Shown piece by piece: positions 14,814-23,270 of a stretch of DNA of 64,000 nucleotides. Both the position numbers and the translations under genes were made by a program. The stretch is taken from the NCBI GenBank assembly GCA_046348225.1, contig JAXMEQ010000003.1:62001-126000 (forward strand), given 5' to 3'. Each line of letters starts with the position of its first letter. Within the stretch, counting starts at the first letter, position 1. The DNA comes from JAXMEQ01 sp046348225. Lineage in GTDB: Bacteria > Pseudomonadota > Gammaproteobacteria > Burkholderiales > Burkholderiaceae_C. The notes beneath the pieces were generated by a model that had not been told where the DNA came from, searched no databases, and saw only the letters and a list, made by a program, of their open reading frames with translations.

Positions 14814-16946
14814 ATGAGCGAGAAGCCAGCAGGGCCGGAAGAGTCGTCGGTTCCACTGTTTGACGTGGTCGTCAAGATCCCCTCGGGCACCAGCCTGCAG
14901 GACATTGAACGGCTGGCGCGGGACGTCGCCGAGATTCCCTCGGACCGGGTCGACAAGCTCATGGCCGCGCTGCGCAACACACCGCAGGCCAAGATCGGCG
15001 CGGCGGTGACAAAGGAACGGGCCGACAAGGCCCGCGAGCAGTTTGGCAAGGCCGGGCTGACCGTGGAGGTCACGCCGTTGCTGTCAGTGGCGGCCATGGT
15101 CACCGGCTCGTTTGACGGCCTGTTCTCGTGCCCGTCGTGCAAGCAGCGCGTGGCCCTGCCCGAGAACCGCCAATGCCCCAATTGCGGCGTGTTTGTGGAC
15201 AAGGTTTCCGACGAGGCCCTGTTGCGCCGCAAGATCATGGAGCAGGAGCGCAACAAGCTCGATTTCCAGTCTTCCAAAGATGCCAAGGAGGCCGACAAGA
15301 GCGCGCGCGATGCGCTCGAGGCCCGGCTGCGTGCCGAAGTGCGGGCCGAGCTTGAAAAGCGCTATGGCATCAAGGGCAACAGCCGCAGCGGCAAGATCGT
15401 CAAGGGCGTGGCGGTGCTCGCCTTGCTTGGCGTCGCATTTGTGGGTGGCAAGGGATTCGGCCCTGGCGGCTGGTCATGGGATCGCGCCACCACCGCAGCC
15501 ACGGGCGGCGGCGCCAGCGAAGCGAAAGTCGCGGAAAAAGGCGACGTGGACAAGATGCTCGACAGCGTCGGCCCCAAGGGGCCCGGTGGCGCTGCAGCGG
15601 CAGCCGGGGCGGGCCAGGACCCCGTGGCCGGTGCGGTAGGCGACCCGGATATCGACGACGAGCTGATGCAAAGCTTCGGCGGCAAGAAGGTCGGCGGCAA
15701 GGGGCTGACGATTGAGCAGGCTGTGGCGGCATCGAAAACACTGGCCAAGTCGGTGGGCAACACCACGGCAGAACGCGCTGCGGCCGGCGGCGGGGCTGCT
15801 GGCGCTGCCGCAGCCGGTGCCGCGGCCCAGGGCGGCACGGGCGCCGCTGCCGCAGCCACTGCGGGCGCCGCAGCGGCCGACACCGGTGGGGCCGGCGGCA
15901 CCGCCAGCGCAGGCAGCACGGGCAGCGCCATACCGCCCCGTACCCGCGCCGTGCTGTCGCTCGAGATGGCACGCCAGCTCGCCGAAATGAAGCAGTTGCC
16001 ACGGGCGCTGGGCATGATGAAGGCCATCCAGGCCAATCCGGCCGTGACTGGCGATCCGGCCACGGCCGTGGCCGCCCGGGTGACCGATCTGGAAATCCGC
16101 GCCTGGGCCGTCGGGGCTCTCGCGGGGGCCGATGCCCGCAAGGCACTGGACGGGCTGATGTCAGGCGCCAATGGCCTGCCGGACGCCGCCAGCCAGGTAC
16201 GGGCGCTCAGCCGGGTGGGTGCAATCCTGAGCCGCCACGAACAGCTGCCGCCCGATGCCTCGCGTGCATTCCTCACACGGGCCGGTGAGGCACTGAAATC
16301 GGTCTCCGACGCCGGCCAGCGCAACGTACTGACGGGTGATTGGGCGGTGGCCCTGGGCGAAGTGGTCCTGGCCGAGGCCACACTGCGTGCCAGAGCCGGT
16401 GCCTGGTCGAAGGTGCAGGCAGCGGCCAGCCAGCTGGACACCCTCATCCGGCAGGCGCCGGATGCATCGTCCCAGGCCCGCTTGCACGCGATCGGCTATC
16501 AACTGAGCGAGCAGATGGGCCAGCACGAAAAGGCCACGCAAAGCATGACGGCAGGGCTCGCCCTGGCTGCCAAGGTGGCCAGCGTGCCGGAACGCGCAGC
16601 CTTGCTGCGCAGCATGGCCGCACTGTCCATTGGCGCCGCCAACGACAAGCTGCAGGCAGCGGTGGCGGCCGTGCAGGCCCAGGCCATGTCAAGGCCGCCG
16701 CTGGAGCGCGCCCAGGCGCTGGCACAGCTTGCGTTGCTCAATGCAGACGCCGGCTTGCGGGCCAAGGCGGGTGAGTTGAGCCAGCTGGCACAGTCCACCA
16801 CCGGTCTGGCGCCCGCCGACGCGGCGGTGCTGCAGGCCGACCTGACCGCGCGCAGCGACCTGGCGTCCGCCAGGGTCCTGCACGGGGTGGGGCTGTATGC
16901 CGAGTCGGAAGCGATCCTTCAGCGGGTCGCGGGCTTCCTGAGCTGA
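14814..16946 (+). CDS. Large zinc-ribbon, single-pass membrane protein with Ala/Gly-rich linker and helical-repeat domain
   Basis: I do not recognise a named family for this 710-residue protein. Residues 1-95 form a small alpha/beta domain (VKIPSGTSLQDIERLARDVA). A zinc ribbon follows with C106/C109 and C121/C124 (CPSC...CPNC). A charged coiled-coil stretch (~135-185) leads into one membrane helix at ~194-212 (IVKGVAVLALLGVAFVGG). Then comes a low-complexity Ala/Gly linker (~225-375), and a C-terminal half of helix-pair repeats (~380-710) resembling TPR/SEL1-type bundles. Topology predicts a cytoplasmic zinc ribbon and a periplasmic helical domain. It lies beside a heme-motif sensor gene and a kinase-cyclase gene on the same strand, separated by rlmB on the other. 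A scaffold or envelope-signal role is only inference. Confidence 0.65.
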   Translation: MSEKPAGPEESSVPLFDVVVKIPSGTSLQDIERLARDVAEIPSDRVDKLMAALRNTPQAKIGAAVTKERADKAREQFGKAGLTVEVTPLLSVAAMVTGSFDGLFSCPSCKQRVALPENRQCPNCGVFVDKVSDEALLRRKIMEQERNKLDFQSSKDAKEADKSARDALEARLRAEVRAELEKRYGIKGNSRSGKIVKGVAVLALLGVAFVGGKGFGPGGWSWDRATTAATGGGASEAKVAEKGDVDKMLDSVGPKGPGGAAAAAGAGQDPVAGAVGDPDIDDELMQSFGGKKVGGKGLTIEQAVAASKTLAKSVGNTTAERAAAGGGAAGAAAAGAAAQGGTGAAAAATAGAAAADTGGAGGTASAGSTGSAIPPRTRAVLSLEMARQLAEMKQLPRALGMMKAIQANPAVTGDPATAVAARVTDLEIRAWAVGALAGADARKALDGLMSGANGLPDAASQVRALSRVGAILSRHEQLPPDASRAFLTRAGEALKSVSDAGQRNVLTGDWAVALGEVVLAEATLRARAGAWSKVQAAASQLDTLIRQAPDASSQARLHAIGYQLSEQMGQHEKATQSMTAGLALAAKVASVPERAALLRSMAALSIGAANDKLQAAVAAVQAQAMSRPPLERAQALAQLALLNADAGLRAKAGELSQLAQSTTGLAPADAAVLQADLTARSDLASARVLHGVGLYAESEAILQRVAGFLS

Positions 16947-16960
16947 AGGGAGCGCGCCCC

Positions 16961-17695
16961 TCAGCTGCGCTGGCGCAGCGCCTCGTAAAGGCACACGCCA
17001 CTGGCGACAGACACGTTCAGGCTCTCGACCGTGCCGCGCATCGGGATCGCCACCAGTTCGTCACAGGTCTTGCGCGTGAGCTGGCGCATGCCCTGCCCTT
17101 CGGCGCCCAGCACCAGCGCCACCGGGCCTTTCAAATCGGCCTGATACACGGTTTTGGGTGCGTCGTCGCTGGTACCAATGCACCAGATGTTGCGCTCCTT
17201 CAGTTCTCCGAGCGTGCGTGCGAGGTTGGTGACCATGAAATACGGCACCGTCTCGGCCGCACCGCTGGCGACCTTGGCCACCGTCGCGTTCACGCCAACG
17301 GCATGGTCCTTTGGCGCAATCACGGCATGTGCACCGGCACCATCGGCCACGCGCAGGCAGGCGCCCAGGTTGTGCGGATCGGTCACGCCATCCAGCACCA
17401 GCAGCAACGGCGGCTGGCTCAGGCTGTCGAGCAGGTCGTCCAGTGAATGGGCCTGCGGGATGGCTTCCACGCGGGCCGCCACGCCCTGGTGTCCATGACT
17501 GCCCGCCAGCTTGGCCAGGCGCATGCCATCGGCCTCCACCACGCGCACGCCCGCTTCCTGGGCGCGTACGAGGAACTGGCGCATGCGGGCATCCTTGCGG
17601 GTCGGATCGGCATAGATTTCCAGGATTGACCGGGGCGCGGTCTTGAGCCGGACGCCAACAGCGTGGAACCCGAATAGCACTTTGGGGGAAGACAT
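16961..17695 (-). CDS. rlmB: 23S rRNA (guanosine-2251-2'-O)-methyltransferase RlmB
   Basis: The 244-residue start at 17695 matches RlmB length; the open frame continues upstream only as antisense of the sensor gene. An N-terminal substrate-binding domain (VLFGFHAVGVRLKTAPRSI) precedes the SPOUT knot with its three motifs: LDGVTDPHNLGACLRVADG, LVLGAEGQGMRQLTRKTCD, and VAIPMRGTVESLNVSVASGV. It methylates G2251 in the P-loop of 23S rRNA. Its promoter must lie in the short gap facing the sensor gene. Confidence 0.93.
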   Translation of the reverse strand: MSSPKVLFGFHAVGVRLKTAPRSILEIYADPTRKDARMRQFLVRAQEAGVRVVEADGMRLAKLAGSHGHQGVAARVEAIPQAHSLDDLLDSLSQPPLLLVLDGVTDPHNLGACLRVADGAGAHAVIAPKDHAVGVNATVAKVASGAAETVPYFMVTNLARTLGELKERNIWCIGTSDDAPKTVYQADLKGPVALVLGAEGQGMRQLTRKTCDELVAIPMRGTVESLNVSVASGVCLYEALRQRS

Positions 17696-17764
17696 CACCG
17701 GATTATCCCGTTCCCGGAAGGGTGACCCCTGTATAAAATGGTCCTCAGAAAAAGGAGAAGAAGC

Positions 17765-18637
17765 ATGGGCCTGCGTTTCAAGTTCAACCTTGTGCTGGTT
17801 GTCGTGTTCATGACAGGCTTTGCGGCGGCTGGATTCATCTCGCGTGAACTGCTCCAGCGCAACGCGCGCGAGGAGGTCATCCGTGGTGCCCAGCTCATGA
17901 TGGAAGCCGCTGCTTCGGTACGCACCTACACGGTCGACCAGATCCGTCCACACCTCATCAAGCAGCTCGACGAGGTGTTCCTGCCGCAAACCGTGCCGGC
18001 CTTCGCGGCCACCGAAGCCGTGATGCAGCTGCAGAAAAAGTACCCCGACTACAGCTACAAGGAGGCCACGCTCAACCCGACCAACCCGCGCAACCGGGCG
18101 GCCGACTGGGAGGCCGACATCGTGCAGCAGTTCCGGCTCCATGGCGATCTGCCTGAAATCGTGTCCGAACGGCAGTCGTCCACCGGGCGCAGCCTGTTCA
18201 TTGCCAAGCCCATCAAGATCAGCAACCCGGCCTGCCTGCAGTGCCACAGCACGGCCGCCGCCGCGCCGCCGACCATGGTCAAGATCTACGGCGAAGCCAA
18301 TGGCTTCGGCTGGAAGCACAACGAAATCGTGGGCGCGCAGGTCGTGACAGTGCCGATGGACGTCCCGCTGCGCAATGCCGAACGTGCCTTCACCACCTTC
18401 ATGGCATCACTCGCAGGTGTGTTCGTGGTGGTGTTCATTGTGCTCAACGTCATGCTCAGCTGGCTGATCGTGCGGCCGATCCGGCGCATGTCGCAGGCGG
18501 CCGACAAGATCAGCACCGGCGAGTTCAACGTCCCTGAATTCAACGAGAAGGGACGCGACGAGGTGGCCGTGCTCGGCAGTTCGTTCAACCGCATGCGCCG
18601 CAGCCTTGAAAAGGCCATGCAGATGATCGACCAGTGA
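17765..18637 (+). CDS. Membrane sensor with periplasmic DUF3365 (Tll0287-like) heme-c-motif domain and HAMP
   Basis: The 290-residue protein has TM1 at ~8-26, a periplasmic DUF3365 domain with the heme-attachment motif CLQCH at 157-161, TM2 at ~208-236 and a HAMP domain (~237-285). It then stops without kinase, cyclase or methyl-accepting output. ATG 17765 is chosen over 17738 because AAAGGAG stands 8-14 bases upstream and a TATAAA element lies at 17732-17737. Tll0287-like domains are c-type heme proteins and likely redox or gas sensors. The gene for a Ser/Thr kinase-cyclase starts 22 bases after its stop, so the sensor probably signals to that protein through HAMP. The partnership is inferred from adjacency. 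Confidence 0.82.
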   Translation: MGLRFKFNLVLVVVFMTGFAAAGFISRELLQRNAREEVIRGAQLMMEAAASVRTYTVDQIRPHLIKQLDEVFLPQTVPAFAATEAVMQLQKKYPDYSYKEATLNPTNPRNRAADWEADIVQQFRLHGDLPEIVSERQSSTGRSLFIAKPIKISNPACLQCHSTAAAAPPTMVKIYGEANGFGWKHNEIVGAQVVTVPMDVPLRNAERAFTTFMASLAGVFVVVFIVLNVMLSWLIVRPIRRMSQAADKISTGEFNVPEFNEKGRDEVAVLGSSFNRMRRSLEKAMQMIDQ

Positions 18638-18659
18638 TGCGCACCGCGCACGGCAACTG

Positions 18660-20894
18660 ATGGCCCAGGCTGAAGGCGCTCCCGCTTCGCCCGCGTCGCC
18701 GTCAACCGACGCCGCCAGCCTTCCGGCCGGCTACCGGCTGCTGGAGTACCAGATCGAGCGCACGCTCGGTGGAGGCGGTTTCGGCATCACCTACCTGGCG
18801 CGTGACATCAACCTCGACCTGACCGTCGCGATCAAGGAGTATTTTCCGAGCGAGTCGGTCACCCGGGTCGCCAACCACACCGTGCGTGTGCGCGGGGACT
18901 CTTCGGAAGTGGCCGGCCAGTACCAGTGGGGACTGGAGCGGTTTCTCGACGAGGCCCGCGCGCTGGCGACCTTCCGCCACCCGAACATCGTCCGGGTGCT
19001 GCGTTACTTCCGCGAGAACGAGACCGCCTACATCGTCATGGAGTACGAATCGGGGGATCCGCTCAAGCGCTGGGTTCCGCAGAATGCGCCGCTGTCGCAG
19101 CGTGCGCTGCTGTCCATCATCTACCCGCTGCTGGACGGACTGGAAGCCGTGCACAAGACCGGGTTCCTGCACCGTGACATCAAGCCCGACAACATCTATG
19201 TGCGTGCCGACGGCACGCCGGTGTTGCTGGACTTTGGTGCCGCGCGCCGGGTGACGGCCAACCACGACATGACCAACATCGTGAGCCCCGGATTCGCCCC
19301 GTTCGAGCAGTACCACTCGCAGGGCAACCAGGGCCCGTGGACCGACATCTACTCGCTCGGTGCCGTGATGTATTGGATGACGACAGGCAAGAAGCCGGTG
19401 GAGTCGGCGGCACGCGTCAAGAGCGACAGCATGTTGCCTGCCACCAGCCTCGCCGATGCCAGTGTGTTCGGGCGCGCCATGCTCGAAGCAATCGACTGGG
19501 CGCTGCACCCCGACGAGACCCGCCGTCCGCAAACCGTGGCCTTGCTGCGGGCCGCCATCCAGGGCTCGGAGCGGCCCGAGCCCGCCGGCCCGGCCCCGGG
19601 TGCACCCGACCGCCCGGCTTTGGGCGCCGCCGGCTATGCGCCGTCCGGGACCGCCAGCTCCGGTGCGGCGGCGAGCCAGTCAGGCCTGAACCGCAAGAAC
19701 CTGCTGTGCACCATCATGTTCCTGGACCTCATCGGCTACTCGGTGCGGTCCGTGGACGACCAGGTCGCACTGAAAAAGCTGTTCAATGAATTGTTGGGCA
19801 AGGCGCTGCGCGGCGTCGAGGAAAGCACCCGCATCGCCATCGACACCGGCGACGGTGCTGCCATCTGCTTCCTCGGCGACCCCGAGGAAGCACTCCACAG
19901 CGCATTGCTGTTGCGGGACCTGCTCGGACAGCGCTACGGCCACCTGCTGTCCATCCGCGTCGGGCTGCACATGGGGCCGGTGCGGGTGGTGGCCGACATC
20001 AATGAACGCGTCAATGTGGTGGGTGACGGCATCAATGTGGCCCAACGCATCATGGACTTTGCCCAGGCCAACCAGGTGCTGGTCTCCCGCGCGTATTACG
20101 ACGTCATTTCCCGCATCACGGACGACACTTCCAGCATGTTCCAGTACCTGGGCCAGTTTGGCGACAAACACGCACGTCTGCACGAGGTGTATTCGGTCGC
20201 GGCCGGTCCGCGCGGGACCACCCGCCGCGAAGGCCCCGCCACCGGCTACACGCAGACCGTGCCGGTCGCGTCGATCGAGCCGCTGGACGCGCGGCAGGTG
20301 GCGGAGGTCGAGTCGGAACTGGCACGGCACATCGGCCCGCTGGCCAGGGTTCTGGTGCGCAAGGCCAAGCCCCTGGCGCGCACCATCGCCGACCTGCGCG
20401 AGGCGCTGGGTCCGTCGATCCCGGACCTGCGGGTGCGTGAAGCCTTTGTCAGTGGCATGCAGTCGACCAGCCAGAGCGTGCCCGGCCACAGCCGGCCGGT
20501 ACCCAGCCAGCCCGTCCCGAGCAAGCCGACCACCAGCCGCAGCCAGGGCAACAGCGGCTTTGGCGGGCTTTCACGGCCCATGCCCTTGAGCCAGCCCGCC
20601 AGCCAGCCGGTATCACGGCGAGGCGATCCGTCCGTGCCAGCACCGCTGCGGTCCGATCCGTCCATTCCCGCGCATTCGACCCGCCAGGTGGACATCCCGC
20701 CCGACGAAATGGTGCTGATCGAGCACACATTGAGCAAGTTCATCGGGCCGATGGCCAAGGTGATCATCCGCAAGGAGTTGCCGCACTGCGCCACTTTTGG
20801 CGAGTTTGTGAAGTCTTTGGCCGGCAACATCGACCACCCACAGCAGCGTGAGGTGTTCCTGGCGGCACTCAAGCGCGCCCTGCCGCGGCGTTGA
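18660..20894 (+). CDS. Ser/Thr protein kinase fused to class III nucleotide cyclase with duplicated C-terminal module
   Basis: 744 residues. Kinase domain ~25-300: Gly loop TLGGGGFGITYLA, K59 in VAIKEYF, E98, catalytic HRDIKPDN (171-178) and LLDFG (D191), all present, so activity is expected. Cyclase domain ~345-515: metal Asp D356 in MFLDLIGYS, D398 in TGDG, and N459/R463 in GDGINVAQR. The usual substrate-selecting Lys before GDG is Ile, so nucleotide choice is unclear. Two related ~50-residue modules close the protein (~545-600 and ~682-738; compare LARHIGPLARVLVRKA with LSKFIGPMAKVIIRKE), separated by a Pro/Ser-rich linker. No membrane helix is seen. The upstream HAMP sensor gene is the likely input. 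It ends back to back with the ABC ATPase gene. Confidence 0.88.
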   Translation: MAQAEGAPASPASPSTDAASLPAGYRLLEYQIERTLGGGGFGITYLARDINLDLTVAIKEYFPSESVTRVANHTVRVRGDSSEVAGQYQWGLERFLDEARALATFRHPNIVRVLRYFRENETAYIVMEYESGDPLKRWVPQNAPLSQRALLSIIYPLLDGLEAVHKTGFLHRDIKPDNIYVRADGTPVLLDFGAARRVTANHDMTNIVSPGFAPFEQYHSQGNQGPWTDIYSLGAVMYWMTTGKKPVESAARVKSDSMLPATSLADASVFGRAMLEAIDWALHPDETRRPQTVALLRAAIQGSERPEPAGPAPGAPDRPALGAAGYAPSGTASSGAAASQSGLNRKNLLCTIMFLDLIGYSVRSVDDQVALKKLFNELLGKALRGVEESTRIAIDTGDGAAICFLGDPEEALHSALLLRDLLGQRYGHLLSIRVGLHMGPVRVVADINERVNVVGDGINVAQRIMDFAQANQVLVSRAYYDVISRITDDTSSMFQYLGQFGDKHARLHEVYSVAAGPRGTTRREGPATGYTQTVPVASIEPLDARQVAEVESELARHIGPLARVLVRKAKPLARTIADLREALGPSIPDLRVREAFVSGMQSTSQSVPGHSRPVPSQPVPSKPTTSRSQGNSGFGGLSRPMPLSQPASQPVSRRGDPSVPAPLRSDPSIPAHSTRQVDIPPDEMVLIEHTLSKFIGPMAKVIIRKELPHCATFGEFVKSLAGNIDHPQQREVFLAALKRALPRR

Positions 20895-21569
20895 TCAGCC
20901 AGCCGCCACGCGGCCGGCCTCGATGGTGATGCGCTGCTCGCAACGCGCTGCAATGCTCCGGTCATGCGTGACCAGCACCAGGGTGGTCCCCAGCTCGCGG
21001 TTAAGGTCAAACATCAACTGCATCACGGTTTCGCCGGTGGCAAAGTCCAGGCTGCCGGTCGGCTCGTCGGCCAGCAACACGGCCGGTTGCACCACAAAGG
21101 CCCGCGCCAGCGCCACCCGCTGCTGCTCGCCACCAGACAGGACCTTGGGGTAGTGGCCCAGCCGCTCCCCCAGGCCTACCCGCGCCAGCATCTCGGCGGC
21201 GGCCTTGCGCGAGTCCTTGCGGCCGGCAAGCTCCAGCGGCAGCATCACGTTTTCCAGCGCGGTGAGGTTGCCCATGAGCTGGAAGCTCTGGAATACAAAA
21301 CCCACTTTCTGGGCGCGCAGGGCTGCCCGGTCGTCTTCGCCCAGCGCGAACAGGTCCTGCCCGGCCAGCCGTACCGTGCCACGGGTGGGCGTGTCCAGCC
21401 CGGCAATGATGGACAGCAGCGTGCTTTTGCCGGAACCGGACGCCCCGACGATGGCCACCGTGTGACGCGGCGCCAGTGTGAAGTCGATATCGCGCAGAAT
21501 GTCGAGCGTACCGGTCGAATCGGTGACCGATTTGTAGACATGCTCGACGGAAATGATGGGATCAGACAT
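20895..21569 (-). CDS. ABC transporter ATP-binding protein, YbbA/LolD type
   Basis: The 224-residue ATPase carries Walker A GASGSGKST, the Q-loop region VFQSFQLMGNLTALENVMLP, signature LSGGEQQRVALARA, Walker B VLLADEPTGSLD and the H-loop VTHD. MacB/LolD-like ATPases of this kind pair with permeases that act on envelope lipids or proteins. As in E. coli ybbA/tesA, it is divergent from a TesA-type esterase gene, but no YbbP-like permease gene is next to it here. Its start codon and that of tesA share the tetranucleotide CATG. Confidence 0.88.
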   Translation of the reverse strand: MSDPIISVEHVYKSVTDSTGTLDILRDIDFTLAPRHTVAIVGASGSGKSTLLSIIAGLDTPTRGTVRLAGQDLFALGEDDRAALRAQKVGFVFQSFQLMGNLTALENVMLPLELAGRKDSRKAAAEMLARVGLGERLGHYPKVLSGGEQQRVALARAFVVQPAVLLADEPTGSLDFATGETVMQLMFDLNRELGTTLVLVTHDRSIAARCEQRITIEAGRVAAG

Positions 21570-22212
21570 GGCAGTGGTGGGTTGGCTCCGGCGGGACTTT
21601 ATCGCGGTCGCCTTAGCTGGGTGTTACGCGGGGGCAAGCCGCGCCCAGAAGCCGGCGCGCACCATTCTGGTTGTCGGGGACTCGCTCAGCGCCGAGTATG
21701 GCCTGAAACGTGGCAGCGGCTGGGTCGCACTACTGGAGCGGCGTCTGGCACAGGAGAAGATCACCGCCACAGTGGTCAACGCCAGCATCAGCGGCGACAC
21801 CACCTCGGGCGGGCGCTCCCGCCTGGCAGCGCTGCTCGCGCAGCACCAGCCCAGCCACGTGGTGATCGAGCTGGGCGGCAACGACGCGCTGCGTGGCCTG
21901 CCGCTGGCCATGACGGAAGACAACCTCACGGCCATGACACAAGCCGCGCAGAAGGCCGGCGCCAGGGTGCTGCTGGTGGGCATGCAGGTGCCGCCTAACT
22001 ACGGCGCCGACTACGCCAGGCGGTTTGCCGCGGTGTTTGACAACGTGGCGCGTGCCAACAAGGCGGCGCTGGTGCCCTTCCTGCTCAAGGGCGTGGCCGA
22101 CGGCGCAGACCCGACCCGGATGTTCCAGCCTGATCGCATCCACCCCCGCGAGGAAGCGCACCCGATCATGCTGGGCAATGTCTGGCCTGAATTGCGGAAG
22201 CTGTTGAAGTGA
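21568..22212 (+). CDS. tesA: TesA-like SGNH arylesterase / lysophospholipase (exported)
   Basis: 214 residues from ATG 21568, with an N-terminal export signal (DFIAVALAGCYAGASRA). SGNH blocks are clear: GDSLSAEYG (Ser), GDTTSGGRSR (Gly), LGGNDALRG (Asn) and DRIHPREEAHP (Asp/His). Family members hydrolyse acyl-CoA, aryl esters and lysophospholipids in the periplasm. In-frame ATGs at 21553 and 21556 would overlap the divergent ATPase gene, so 21568 is preferred. The stop overlaps the GTG start of mnmH. Confidence 0.88.
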   Translation: MAVVGWLRRDFIAVALAGCYAGASRAQKPARTILVVGDSLSAEYGLKRGSGWVALLERRLAQEKITATVVNASISGDTTSGGRSRLAALLAQHQPSHVVIELGGNDALRGLPLAMTEDNLTAMTQAAQKAGARVLLVGMQVPPNYGADYARRFAAVFDNVARANKAALVPFLLKGVADGADPTRMFQPDRIHPREEAHPIMLGNVWPELRKLLK

Positions 22213-23270
22213 GCGTGCGTGCCCTGCCAGCCGCCGAAGCGATTGAACGGCTTGCGGAGTTCAGCGCCGTCATCGACGCGCGCAGCGAAGACGAATTCGC
22301 GCTGGACCGTCTGCCGGGCGCGATCAACTGGCCGTCGCTCAACAACGAAGAGCGCAAGCGGGTGGGCACCATGTACGTGCAGGTCAGCCCGTTTGAAGCG
22401 CAGAAGCACGGCGCTGCACTGGTGGCGGCCAACATTGCCCGGCACATCGAGCGGGAGGTTCTTGACAAACCCCGCCACTGGCAGCCGCTGGTGTACTGCT
22501 GGCGTGGCGGCAAGCGCAGCGGCTCGCTGGCTCTGGTGCTGGGGCAGATCGGCTTTCGGGTGCACACCGTCGAAGGCGGCTACAAGGCGTTCCGCGGTGC
22601 GGTGCTGGCCGCCCTGCCCGCCCTGGCGCAACGGCTGCAGTACCGCGTAGTGTGCGGCCCCACGGGGTCCGGCAAGACCCGGCTGCTGCAGGCACTGGCT
22701 TCGCAGGGCGCGCAGGTGCTGGACCTGGAGGCACTGGCCAGCCACCGCAGCTCGGTGCTGGGGATGGTTCCAGGCCAGCGACAACCTTCGCAGAAGCGCT
22801 TCGAGACCCTGATCTGGCAGGCCTTGCGCCACTTTGATCCGGGCCGGCCGGTGTACGTGGAAAGCGAGAGCAAGAAGGTTGGCAACCTCGCCGTCCCCGA
22901 CGCGTTGATGGCCGCCATGCGTGCGAGCCCCTGCCTCGACCTGCAGTTGGGGCATGACCACCGGGTGGCCCTGCTGCTGGAGGACTACGCCCACTTCGTG
23001 AATGACCAGGACCTGTTCTGCGGCCGGCTCGACGCGCTCACCGAACTGCGCGGCAAGGCCACGGTCGAGGCGTGGAAGCAGAAGGTTCGGGCGGGCGACA
23101 CCGAGACCGTGGTGCGCGAGCTGCTGACGCTGCACTACGACCCGGGGTACGCCCAGTCCATGCGGCGCAATTTCCAGCAGTTTGGTGCGGCCCGGCCGGT
23201 GGCCGCACGGCACCACGCCATGGACGCCATGACCGAACTGGCGCAAGAGATACTGAAGGACGCACCATGA
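22209..23270 (+). CDS. mnmH: tRNA 2-selenouridine synthase
   Basis: The 353-residue protein has an N-terminal rhodanese domain with active cysteine in VYCWRGGKRSGSLALVL and a P-loop domain (CGPTGSGKTRLLQAL), the fixed MnmH/SelU layout. It replaces sulfur by selenium (via geranylated 2-thiouridine) at the wobble position of certain tRNAs, using selenophosphate. Start is GTG at 22209, overlapping the tesA stop; its own stop overlaps the next ATG, giving a tightly coupled three-gene unit. Selenophosphate synthetase (selD) is not in the window. Confidence 0.92.
   Translation: MSVRALPAAEAIERLAEFSAVIDARSEDEFALDRLPGAINWPSLNNEERKRVGTMYVQVSPFEAQKHGAALVAANIARHIEREVLDKPRHWQPLVYCWRGGKRSGSLALVLGQIGFRVHTVEGGYKAFRGAVLAALPALAQRLQYRVVCGPTGSGKTRLLQALASQGAQVLDLEALASHRSSVLGMVPGQRQPSQKRFETLIWQALRHFDPGRPVYVESESKKVGNLAVPDALMAAMRASPCLDLQLGHDHRVALLLEDYAHFVNDQDLFCGRLDALTELRGKATVEAWKQKVRAGDTETVVRELLTLHYDPGYAQSMRRNFQQFGAARPVAARHHAMDAMTELAQEILKDAP

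Noticed and set aside
15760..15930. Repetitive GC-rich tract
   Set aside because: It is the Ala/Gly linker of the zinc-ribbon protein, not a CRISPR or satellite; units are irregular.
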